NCBI RefSeq assembly: GCF_000374305.1
Contig: NZ_KB894093.1
Coordinates: 1,550,001-1,614,000 of the forward strand
DNA length: 64,000 bases
Direction: 5' to 3'
Source: Actinomadura flavalba DSM 45200
Lineage (GTDB): Bacteria > Actinomycetota > Actinomycetes > Streptosporangiales > Streptosporangiaceae
This document shows, one piece after another, positions 33,906 through 41,604 of this stretch (position 1 is its first letter; every line of letters starts with the position of its first letter). Position numbers and translations under genes: made by a program. The notes beneath the pieces are model-generated. The model saw only the letters and a program-made list of their open reading frames with translations. It made no database searches and was not told where the DNA came from.

Positions 33906-36395
33906 ATGGCCGTCGGCGTGGAAGAGGAGTTCCACACCGTCGACCTGGACACGCACCGTCTGCTGCCCAAGGCCGGCAGCCTGCTGGGAGAGCTTCCCGG
34001 AGACCGTTTCGGGCAGGAACTCCACCGCTCGGTGCTGGAGACCAACAGCCGCCCGTTCGTGCGGCTGATCGACCTCGCCGAGGACCTGACGGCCCTGCGG
34101 CGCGAGGCGATCGGCGCGGCGCGCGAGAAGGGACTCGGCATCGTCGCGGCCGGGACCGTCCCGGTCGCTGACCCGGCGGCCCTGCAAATCACCCCGGACC
34201 CGCGCTACGAGAACATGCTGGAGGAGTACCAGGTTCTGGCGCGCGAGCAACTGATCTGTGGCGCGCAGGTGCATGTGGACGTCGGCGGCCGCGAGAACGC
34301 CATCGCCATCGCCCACCGGCTCGCCCCCCGGCTGCCCGCGCTGCTCGCGCTGTCGGCCAGCTCGCCGTACTGGCTGGGCTCCGACACCGGCTACGCCAGT
34401 TACCGGACGGTCCTGTGGAGCCGCTGGCCCACGGCCGGTCCGATCGGCGCGTTCGACTCGATCGAGGAGTACGACGCGCTCATCGCGGACCTGGTCGCGT
34501 CGGGCGTCATCACCGACCCCGGCATGATCTATTACGACGTCCGGCCGTCCGCGCACGTCCCGACGATCGAGCTGCGCGTCCCGGACGCGTGCCCGCGCGT
34601 CGAGGACGTCGCGCTGCTCGCCGGGCTGTTCCGCGCGATGGTCCTGGAGGAGCTGGACGCCGTCCGAGACGGGCTCCCGCCGCACACGCTGCGGCCCGAG
34701 CAGCTCCGCGCGATGACGTGGCGGGCGGCGCGCGACGGCCTGGAGGGCGCGCTGATCGACCCGTCCGACGGCCGTCCGGTGCCCGCCCCGAAGGCGATCC
34801 GGGGCCTTTTGAACGATCTGCGCCCCTCGCTGGAGCGCACGGGCGACTGGGAACTGGTCGCGGAGCTGGCCGACAACGTCCTGGCCGACGGCGGTTCGGT
34901 GGCGCGGCAGCGCGCCGCGTACATCGAGGGCGGGTTCGGCCGCGTCGTCGAACTCCTGGTGGCCGAGACGGCGGCGGGCACCGAGTGGTCGCCCGGCACC
35001 GGCCCGGCGCGCACCGAGGTCAACGCGATGCTCAGCGACTACGACGCGTCCGCCGACGAGGCCGTCGTGTTCGACGGCAGCGCCCGCGGCCCGTACGGCC
35101 TGCTGATGACGGCGCTGGACCGGGTGGGCGTCGAGGGCCTGCGCGAGCGCGAGCAGCTCCGCGACGAGGTGCAGCGGCATCTGGGCATGACGTTCCGGGT
35201 GGACGCCGACTCGCCCGAGCGGCTGTTCCCCGTCGACCTGGTGCCGCGCGTGATCGCCTCGCAGGACTGGGACCTGCTCGACGCCGGGATGGTGCAGCGC
35301 GTCCGCGCGCTGGAGGCGTTCCTGCACGACGCCTACGGCGACCGGCAGGCCGTGGCCGACGAGGTGGTGCCGTCCTGGGTCGTGGACGAGTCGCCCGGTC
35401 TGCGGGACGACGGGCGGATCGTGCCGCGTTCGTCCGTCCGGTGCGCGGTCGCCGGGATCGACCTGGTCCGCGACGACGCGGGGCGCTGGGCCGTCCTGGA
35501 GGACAACCTGCGCGTCCCTTCCGGAATCGGGTACGCGCTGGCGAACCGGTGGCTGTCGACGCACGTCCTGTCCGACCTGCGGCGCGCGCTGCCGACCCCG
35601 ACGCCGTCGCGCATCATCGGCACCCTGCGCGGCGCGCTGCCGGGCGCACTCGCCGTCGTCACGCTCGGCGAACGGGACTCCGCGTTCTTCGAACACCGCC
35701 TGCTCGCCCGCGAGATGAACGTCCCGCTGCTGACGCCCGGCGACCTGCGCGTCGAGCCGGACGGCGTGTACGCGGGCGACGACCGCATCGAGACGATCTA
35801 CCGGCGCATCGAGGAGGACGAGCTGTTCGGCGCGCGCGGCGCCGACGGCAAGGTGCTCGGCCCCGGCCTGCTGGACGCCGTCGCGCGCGGCGAGCTGCAC
35901 TTCGCCAACGCGCCCGGCAACGGCGTCGGCGACGACAAGGCGCTGTACGCGTTCGTGCCGCAGCTCATCCGCTATTACCTGAATGAGGACGCGATCCTGG
36001 AGAACGTCCCGACGTACCTGTGCCGGGTGCCCGAGCGCCGCGAAGAGGTGCTGGAGCGGATCGCGGACCTCGTCGTGAAGCCCGTGGACGGGCACGGCGG
36101 CGCGGGCGTGCTGATCGGCCCGGACGCGACGACGGCGGAGCTGGAGAAGGCGCGCGCCGCGATCCAGGAGAACCCGGGCGGATGGATCGCGCAGGAAGTG
36201 GTGCATCTCTCCACGCATCCGACGTTCGTGGACGGACGGCTGCGCCCCCGCGTCGTCGATCTGCGCGCGTTCGTCGTGCAGGGCGCCGCCACGGAGACGT
36301 TGCCGCTGGCGCTGACGCGCGTCGCGCCCGAGGGCAGCCGCGTCGTGAACTCCTCGCGGGGCGGCGGGTCCAAGGACACCTGGCTGGTGCGCTGA
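33906..36395 (+). CDS. GCS2 (YbdK-type carboxylate-amine ligase) fused to circularly permuted ATP-grasp
   Basis: 829 residues. Residues 1 to about 365 are a YbdK/EgtA-like glutamate-cysteine ligase domain (VGVEEEFHTVD, QVHVDVGGRENAI, a WPTAGP segment). Residues about 375-829 are a circularly permuted ATP-grasp of the DUF404/DUF407 kind (RRDVIASQDWDLL-like start, WAVLEDNLRVPSGIGYA, KPVDGHGGAGVLIGP, SRGGGSKDTW). Both halves form amide bonds from a carboxylate, ATP and an amine, so the fusion could build a small peptide in two steps. ATG 33906 puts VGVEEEF at the N-terminus; GTG 33882 is also possible. An AsnB-like amidotransferase follows 115 bp downstream. Confidence 0.88.
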   Translation: MAVGVEEEFHTVDLDTHRLLPKAGSLLGELPGDRFGQELHRSVLETNSRPFVRLIDLAEDLTALRREAIGAAREKGLGIVAAGTVPVADPAALQITPDPRYENMLEEYQVLAREQLICGAQVHVDVGGRENAIAIAHRLAPRLPALLALSASSPYWLGSDTGYASYRTVLWSRWPTAGPIGAFDSIEEYDALIADLVASGVITDPGMIYYDVRPSAHVPTIELRVPDACPRVEDVALLAGLFRAMVLEELDAVRDGLPPHTLRPEQLRAMTWRAARDGLEGALIDPSDGRPVPAPKAIRGLLNDLRPSLERTGDWELVAELADNVLADGGSVARQRAAYIEGGFGRVVELLVAETAAGTEWSPGTGPARTEVNAMLSDYDASADEAVVFDGSARGPYGLLMTALDRVGVEGLREREQLRDEVQRHLGMTFRVDADSPERLFPVDLVPRVIASQDWDLLDAGMVQRVRALEAFLHDAYGDRQAVADEVVPSWVVDESPGLRDDGRIVPRSSVRCAVAGIDLVRDDAGRWAVLEDNLRVPSGIGYALANRWLSTHVLSDLRRALPTPTPSRIIGTLRGALPGALAVVTLGERDSAFFEHRLLAREMNVPLLTPGDLRVEPDGVYAGDDRIETIYRRIEEDELFGARGADGKVLGPGLLDAVARGELHFANAPGNGVGDDKALYAFVPQLIRYYLNEDAILENVPTYLCRVPERREEVLERIADLVVKPVDGHGGAGVLIGPDATTAELEKARAAIQENPGGWIAQEVVHLSTHPTFVDGRLRPRVVDLRAFVVQGAATETLPLALTRVAPEGSRVVNSSRGGGSKDTWLVR

Positions 36396-36510
36396 CGCCG
36401 GTCTCGCCGGGGAGTGTGACGCGTCCCGCGACTGTCCGGAAGTGATGACTTCCTTGTCGTGGGTAATCCGATTCGCACGCCCGGTGGCTCGGCGACGGGA
36501 AGGAGGCCCC

Positions 36511-38283
36511 GTGTGCGGTCTGTGCGGTGAGGTCCGGTTCGATGGTGGACGGGCGGACGTCGAGGGCGTCGCCCGGATGATGGGGGAACTGGAGCCGCGC
36601 GGACCGGACGGTTCGGGCGTCTGGTCGGACGGACGCGTCGCGCTCGGGCACCGCCGCCTCAAGATCATCGACCTGTCGGAGCGCGGCGGGCAGCCGATGG
36701 TGGACGCCGAACTCGGGCTCACCGCCGTGTTCAACGGCTGCCTCTACAACTACGCCGAACTGCGCGAACAGCTCAGGGAGGACGGTTACCGCTTCTTCTC
36801 CACGTCCGACACCGAAGTGCTCATCAAGGCGTATCACCGCTGGGGCCGCGACTGCGTGACGCGGTTCCTCGGCATGTTCGCCTTCGCGATCGTGGAGCGT
36901 GACACGGGCACGGTCGTGCTCGGCCGCGACCGGCTCGGCATCAAGCCCCTCTACGTCGCGCGGGACGCGCACCGGCTGCGGTTCGCGTCCACGCTCCCGG
37001 CGCTGCTGCGCGGCGGGGACGTCGACACCGACCTCGACCTGGTCGCGCTGCACCACTACCTGTCGTTCCACTCGGTCGTGCCGCCGCCGCGCACGATCCT
37101 GCGGGGCGTCCGCAAGCTGCCGCCCGCGACCGTCGCGACGATCACCGAGGACGGCGCGCAGGACGACCACGTCTACTGGCGTCCCGACTTCTCCCACCGC
37201 ACCGGGATGGACCGGCACGACTGGGCCGAAGCGCTGCTGGACGCGCTGCGCACCGCCGTCGACCGCCGCATGGTCGCGGACGTCCCGGTCGGCGTGCTGC
37301 TGTCGGGCGGGCTCGACTCGTCCTTCATCGTCGCGCTCCTGGCCGAGGCCGGGCAGCGCGACCTGGCCACGTTCAGCATCGGGTTCCAGGCCGCCGGCGG
37401 CGAGTCCGGCGACGAGTTCGGCTACTCCGACCTGGTCGCCCGGCGGTTCGGCACCGACCACCACCGCATCGCCGTGGACGACGCGCGGCTGCTGCCCGCG
37501 CTGCGCGGCGCGATCGGCGCGATGAGCGAGCCGATGGTCAGCCATGACGTCGTCGCGTTCCACCTGCTCTCGCAGGAGGTGTCCCGGTACGTGAAGGTCG
37601 TGCAGTCGGGGCAGGGTGCCGACGAGGTCCTGGCGGGCTACGACTGGTACCCGCCGCTCGCGGACGTCCCCCGCGACCGCGCCGCCGACGCCTACCTGGA
37701 CGTGTTCGCCGACCGCCCGCACGCGGCCCTGTCCGGCATCCTCGACCCGGCCCGGCTGATCGACGACGACGCGTCCGGCGACTTCGTCCGCGCGCACTTC
37801 GCGCGGCCCGGCGCGCCGATGGCCGTGGACGCCGCGCTGCGCCTGGACACCACGGTCATGCTCGTGGACGATCCGGTCAAACGCGTCGACAACATGACGA
37901 TGGCGTGGGGCTTGGAGGCCCGCACGCCGTTCCTCGACCACGAGCTGGTCGAGCTGGCGGCGTCCTGCCCGCCGTCGTTCAAGCTCGCGCAGGGCGGCAA
38001 GGGCCTGCTGAAGGACGCGGCGCGCGGCCTGGTGCCCGACGAGGTCATCGACCGGACGAAGGGGTACTTCCCGGTCCCGGCGATCCGGCACCTGTCGGGC
38101 CCCTACCTCGACCTGGTGCGGGACGCGCTGAACGCCCCGGAGGCCAAGGCGCGCGGGCTCTACCAGGGCGCCTACGTCGACCGGCTGCTGGCCGACCCGT
38201 CCGGCCACCGGACCACGCTCGGGTCCAGCGAGCTGTGGCAGGCGGCGCTGCTCGAACTGTGGCTCCAGGAGCACCACTTGTAA
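36511..38283 (+). CDS. Asparagine synthase-like amidotransferase (N-acetylglutaminylglutamine amidotransferase type)
   Basis: 590 residues. GTG 36511 with AAGGAGG upstream places the catalytic Cys at position 2 (MCGLCGEVRFDGG). The N-terminal class II glutaminase domain has RGPDGSG and FNGCLYNYAELR. The C-terminal synthetase domain has the PP-loop LLSGGLDSSFIVALL and GADEVLAGYDWY. The CGLCGEVRFDG opening and the overall pattern resemble the amidotransferase that makes the osmolyte N-acetylglutaminylglutamine amide. Its neighbours here are a GCS2/ATP-grasp fusion and an EgtC-like hydrolase, suggesting an amidated small peptide as product. Confidence 0.87.
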   Translation: MCGLCGEVRFDGGRADVEGVARMMGELEPRGPDGSGVWSDGRVALGHRRLKIIDLSERGGQPMVDAELGLTAVFNGCLYNYAELREQLREDGYRFFSTSDTEVLIKAYHRWGRDCVTRFLGMFAFAIVERDTGTVVLGRDRLGIKPLYVARDAHRLRFASTLPALLRGGDVDTDLDLVALHHYLSFHSVVPPPRTILRGVRKLPPATVATITEDGAQDDHVYWRPDFSHRTGMDRHDWAEALLDALRTAVDRRMVADVPVGVLLSGGLDSSFIVALLAEAGQRDLATFSIGFQAAGGESGDEFGYSDLVARRFGTDHHRIAVDDARLLPALRGAIGAMSEPMVSHDVVAFHLLSQEVSRYVKVVQSGQGADEVLAGYDWYPPLADVPRDRAADAYLDVFADRPHAALSGILDPARLIDDDASGDFVRAHFARPGAPMAVDAALRLDTTVMLVDDPVKRVDNMTMAWGLEARTPFLDHELVELAASCPPSFKLAQGGKGLLKDAARGLVPDEVIDRTKGYFPVPAIRHLSGPYLDLVRDALNAPEAKARGLYQGAYVDRLLADPSGHRTTLGSSELWQAALLELWLQEHHL

Positions 38284-38355
38284 GGGGGACGCCTGCGCGG
38301 GTATGCAGGGCCCGAACGCGGTGAGACGACCGCCGACGAGAGGAGTCCGTCCCGG

Positions 38356-39120
38356 ATGTGCCGCCACTTCGCCTGGATCGGGGCGCCGAGGAACCTGCAC
38401 GCGCTGCTGTTCGAGCCGTCCTACGGGCTGCCCGAGCAGGCGCGGCTGCCGCGCTGGCAGCAGGTCGGGCTGGTCAACAAGGACGGGTACGGGGCGGGTT
38501 GGTACGACGCGTCCCGTCCCGAGGTGTTCCGGACCACCACGCCGATCTGGGAGGACGCCGGGTTCCGTCCTCGCGCGCGGGCGCTGGAGGCGGCGTGCGT
38601 GGTCGGCGCGGCGCGGGCGGCGAGCCCCGGGATGCCGCTGGAGGTCGCGGCGAACGCGCCGTTCACCGACGGCCGCCACCTGTTCAGCCTGAACGGGCAT
38701 CTCAGCGTGGAGCGCAACGCCGCGCTGCTCGGCCCCGGCCGCGCGACCGAGTCCGACGTCGACTCGGCGCTGCTGGCCGCCCTCCTGTGGGAGCGCCTGG
38801 AGGACGGCGGCCCGCTTGACACGACGGTGGAGAACCTGCTGTACGCGATCGTCGAACGCGACGCGACGGCCTGCCTCAACATGCTCGTCAGCGACGGCCA
38901 CCGGGTCGTCGCGACGACCTGGGCCGAAACTCTCTGCTACCGGGAGGAGCCGGACGGCGTTCTCGTGGCCAGCGAACCCCACGACGACCGCGACGACTGG
39001 ACGACGGTCCCCGACCGCTCGCTCCTGGTGGCCGACGCGTCCTCGGTGACGGTCCGCGGCCTGGACGCCATGCCCGCCGCCGCCCCCACCGTCCTCCCCG
39101 GCGAAACCGTCCCCGGCTGA
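38356..39120 (+). CDS. EgtC-like class II glutamine amidotransferase/amidohydrolase
   Basis: 254 residues, Ntn-hydrolase fold with Cys2 as nucleophile (MCRHFAWIGAP), followed by NKDGYGAGWY and SLNGHLS. This is the EgtC plan; EgtC removes gamma-glutamate in ergothioneine synthesis. However, no egtB or egtD gene is in the window. The gene instead follows the AsnB-like gene by 72 bp on the same strand, so it may process a gamma-glutamyl or amide intermediate of that cassette. A GAGG ribosome binding site precedes ATG 38356. A strong terminator ends the unit. Confidence 0.83.
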   Translation: MCRHFAWIGAPRNLHALLFEPSYGLPEQARLPRWQQVGLVNKDGYGAGWYDASRPEVFRTTTPIWEDAGFRPRARALEAACVVGAARAASPGMPLEVAANAPFTDGRHLFSLNGHLSVERNAALLGPGRATESDVDSALLAALLWERLEDGGPLDTTVENLLYAIVERDATACLNMLVSDGHRVVATTWAETLCYREEPDGVLVASEPHDDRDDWTTVPDRSLLVADASSVTVRGLDAMPAAAPTVLPGETVPG

Positions 39121-39143
39121 CCCCCGCCGTCGTCGCCGGAGAG

Positions 39144-39189
39144 CACATCGAGGAGCCCTCGCCGTATCCGGCGAGGGCTCCTCGATGTG
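39144..39189. terminator. 21-bp perfect bidirectional hairpin
   Basis: Arms 39144-39164 and 39169-39189 pair perfectly over 21 bp around TATC. It lies between the EgtC-like gene (ending 39120) and the convergent DUF397 gene (ending 39196), so it can stop transcription from both sides. Confidence 0.85.
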
Positions 39190-39195
39190 GTGGTG

Positions 39196-39381
39196 CTAGA
39201 GAGCCTTGATGGCGCCGGAGAACCGTCGGAAGCCGGAGCGGTCCAGCAGGATCGTTCCGCCGTCGCGGTCCTTCGTGTCGCGGATGGCGACCGTGCCGGG
39301 GACGTTCGCGACCTCGACGCAGTCGTCATTGTTGGCGTGGCTGCGTGAGGATTTGCGCCACGTCGCGTTACGAAGGTCCAT
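39196..39381 (-). CDS. DUF397 domain protein
   Basis: 61 residues. DUF397 signature: TWRKSSRSHANNDDCVEVANVPGTVAIRDTKDRDG and a GAIKAL end. It begins inside the end of the XRE/DUF5753 gene (ATG 39381 overlaps the upstream stop by 14 bp), the usual arrangement in which the two are co-expressed. Such small proteins accompany WhiJ-like regulators in streptomycetes and are thought to modulate them. Alternative GTG at 39393. Confidence 0.88.
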   Translation of the reverse strand: MDLRNATWRKSSRSHANNDDCVEVANVPGTVAIRDTKDRDGGTILLDRSGFRRFSGAIKAL

Positions 39382-40210
39382 ACAGCTCGTCACGTACCTT
39401 TCCCATGAAATCGTACGACTCGCGCGGCGAGAGCGCTTCCGCCTGGATCTTAACCCAGATGGCAGCGCACTCGGCCACGCGGGCGGGGTCGGTGCTCGTG
39501 ACGCCTCCAGTCTGGTACGGGCAGTAAATCATCTGCCGCCCATCGGCTTGGCTGGCGATTGCGAAGTCGGTACGCAGGTGCGGAATGTAGACCGGCCGCA
39601 GCACCTGGATGATCGCCAGGCCCTTGTCGATCATCTCCATGAGTTCAGTGATCTGGTCGTACATGACCTTGTCCGAACCGACACGCGTGTAGAGCACGGC
39701 CTCGTCCATGATCATGCTGACCTGAGGGAGTGGGGTGCGCTCGAAAATCCGCTTTCGATCCATCCGCGCCTTCACGTCCTCCGGACTGTTGAGCATCGCG
39801 CTCGCGTATGCCTCTGTCTGGAACAGGCCGTTGACGACCTTGGTCACGTAACAGCGGGCCATCACGGCGCTCGATTCGGCGCGCGGGTAGTTCCGGTACT
39901 CCTGCGGGAACCGGTGCTCGTCCTCCTGGAGCTTCAGCGGCTTGATGTACTTGAGCCATGCCTTGTGGAGTCGGGTTCCCTCGCCCGTGTGCCTGGGATC
40001 GGTGATGCCGTCGAGCACCTTTCCCAGCCGCATCGCGAAGTCCTCCCGGCACTGCGCCGAGCCGTTCTCGATCTGGGAGATGTACGACCGGCCGACATTC
40101 ACCAGTTCGCCGATCTCTTCCTGCGTCGGCCGGAGCGGCAGACTCCGGCGGAGTTTCCGTGACTCGCGCCCGAATGCTGTGGTCTCGGGCCGTTTTGGGG
40201 GGTTGGGCAT
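39368..40210 (-). CDS. WhiJ-like XRE regulator with DUF5753 domain
   Basis: 280 residues. N-terminal Cro/CI helix-turn-helix (TQEEIGELVNVGRSYISQIENG), then the DUF5753 effector domain (NGLFQTEAYASAML, RIFERTPLPQVSMIMDEAVLYTRVG, PYQTGG). GGAGGTG lies nine bases before ATG 40210. It is transcribed together with the DUF397 gene and divergently from an ATPase/BldC-like unit, giving a complete WhiJ/AbaA-type regulatory module. Such modules influence development or antibiotic production in Streptomyces; the role here is inferred. Confidence 0.88.
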   Translation of the reverse strand: MPNPPKRPETTAFGRESRKLRRSLPLRPTQEEIGELVNVGRSYISQIENGSAQCREDFAMRLGKVLDGITDPRHTGEGTRLHKAWLKYIKPLKLQEDEHRFPQEYRNYPRAESSAVMARCYVTKVVNGLFQTEAYASAMLNSPEDVKARMDRKRIFERTPLPQVSMIMDEAVLYTRVGSDKVMYDQITELMEMIDKGLAIIQVLRPVYIPHLRTDFAIASQADGRQMIYCPYQTGGVTSTDPARVAECAAIWVKIQAEALSPRESYDFMGKVRDELYGPS

Positions 40211-40417
40211 GAATTGTCACCTCCGACACGTGCTGACGTGCGCGTTCATGTCTACCGGACTCGCGGCGGCCACTTCGGGAGAGTGGCGGCGGTGTAGTGG
40301 GTGTAGTAGGTCACTCACCTTTTTTTCGCGCTTCACATCCAGGATGGTTTGTGTCGCAAGACGCATGCACGGGTCACCCATACGAGCGCTGGAGCGGTCA
40401 GGCACGGAGGCACGGTA

Positions 40418-40858
40418 ATGATCACGATGGACAAGCCCGTGAGGATCGCCCCGGGGATTTTCTGTCCCTATCCGGGTGGTGCTCTCTCGACGGTGGGGCG
40501 GGCTCGCGCCGCCGCCGAGGAATGGGTGCGCGGTGAGAATTACAGTGCCGAGGTGGTCGGCAACGTGGCGCTGATCGTCACCGAGCTGGCCACGAACAGC
40601 CTCCGTTACGTGGCCGGTGCGGCGGGGTTCGCCGCGCTGGTCTATCCGGTCGAGCTGCCGGGCGCTCATGCGGGTGTGTGCGTGGAGATCTGGGACGCCG
40701 ACGCCGGGAACCCGCCCGTGCTCGGGCAGCCGGATTTTGTGGCGGAGACCGGCCGGGGGCTGTTCATCGTGGACAGCCTGACAGGCGGCATGTGGGGCTG
40801 GCAGTGCCTCGCGGACGACAAGGGAAAGGCAGTATGGGCGGCGATTCCGTGCACATGA
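40418..40858 (+). CDS. Anti-sigma-factor-like HATPase (GHKL) protein
   Basis: 146 residues. Histidine-kinase-type ATP-binding domain with N-box VTELATNSLRY, G1-like VEIWDADAG and G2-like TGRGLFIVD. No kinase dimerisation part, so it resembles the RsbW/AbaA-associated regulators that bind a partner protein. ATG 40418 has GGAGG seven bases upstream. It overlaps the BldC-like gene by 4 bp. Confidence 0.85.
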   Translation: MITMDKPVRIAPGIFCPYPGGALSTVGRARAAAEEWVRGENYSAEVVGNVALIVTELATNSLRYVAGAAGFAALVYPVELPGAHAGVCVEIWDADAGNPPVLGQPDFVAETGRGLFIVDSLTGGMWGWQCLADDKGKAVWAAIPCT

Positions 40859-41025
40859 TGAAGACGAAAGAGGTCGCGCGGTTGTTCGGCGTCACCTCCT
40901 ACACGGTGGTGCGGTGGACCCGGAGGGGTCTGCTGGCGGCGGGGACCACGCCGTCGGGGCACCTGCGGTTCGACCGGGCGGAGGTCATGCGGCTGTACCG
41001 GGGAAGCAACGGAGACGAGGTATGA
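40855..41025 (+). CDS. Short BldC-like MerR-type DNA-binding protein
   Basis: 56 residues, almost only a MerR winged helix-turn-helix: TKEVARLFGVTSYTVVRWTRRGLLAAGTTPSGHLRFDRAEVMRL. BldC, the Streptomyces developmental regulator, has this same single-domain form at 68 residues. It is coupled by ATGA overlaps to the ATPase gene before it and the unknown gene after it. Confidence 0.85.
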   Translation: MMKTKEVARLFGVTSYTVVRWTRRGLLAAGTTPSGHLRFDRAEVMRLYRGSNGDEV

Positions 41026-41339
41026 CCGGCCTCAAAGCGCTCGTGACCTGGTACGTCTGGGTGCGTCGCCGTGCGGCGGCGGCGTCCTACCTGCGCGTGC
41101 TTGGCGGGGAGATGACGGCGCGGGGGTGGTCGTGCTCGGTGGCGCAGTCCGCCGTGCCGACGTTGTGGATCACCCCCTCCACGCCGGGTGACAAGTCGAT
41201 CGGCTACGGCGTCACCGCCGTCGTCATCGACGGCCACGCCGTCGTGCTCAGCCGCGACATGGAAGAGCTGTGCTCGTGCGGCGACCCCTCCAAGGTCGCG
41301 GACACCCTCTCCGAACGCCTCGGCGCGGCACACCGCTGA
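41022..41339 (+). CDS. Small protein of the WhiJ-like module, unknown function
   Basis: 105 residues, no signal peptide. A basic helical start (LKALVTWYVWVRRRAAAASYLRVL) is followed by an alpha/beta part with WITPSTPG, VTAVVIDGHAVVLSRDMEELCSCGDPSKVADTL. The CSC pair is the only distinctive feature. Coupled by ATGA to the BldC-like gene, so it belongs to the same operon. Confidence 0.75.
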   Translation: MTGLKALVTWYVWVRRRAAAASYLRVLGGEMTARGWSCSVAQSAVPTLWITPSTPGDKSIGYGVTAVVIDGHAVVLSRDMEELCSCGDPSKVADTLSERLGAAHR

Positions 41340-41604
41340 ACCAGGGCACGGAGACGTGCCCTCTCGAACGGCCCCCGTCTCGCGTTCCGGAGGGGAGAGC
41401 GCGGGGCGGGGGCTCCCTCGATCCCGGCGAAGAAAGTTATCCACAGGCCGGGAGATCTCGCGCGGCGCACCTGGCGGGTGGCGCACGATCGAGGAGTCTC
41501 GTCCGGACGGGCGAGATCCGTCGAGCGTGAAGCGAGGTCCGGCTGTGCGTACCGTGATGATCCCTGTCGACCTGCGGGTTCTCGTCCGTCGTCCGCATGC
41601 GCGG
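41340..41604. other. Spacer with a DnaA-box sequence
   Basis: No gene is supported. An exact TTATCCACA lies at 41437-41445 in the context AGAAAGTTATCCACAGG, very like the copy at 1982. Nothing else stands out. Confidence 0.4.

Noticed and set aside
38356..39120. Calling the gene egtC outright
   Set aside because: The family fits, but egtB and egtD are absent here and the neighbours point to a different small-molecule pathway, so no symbol was given.
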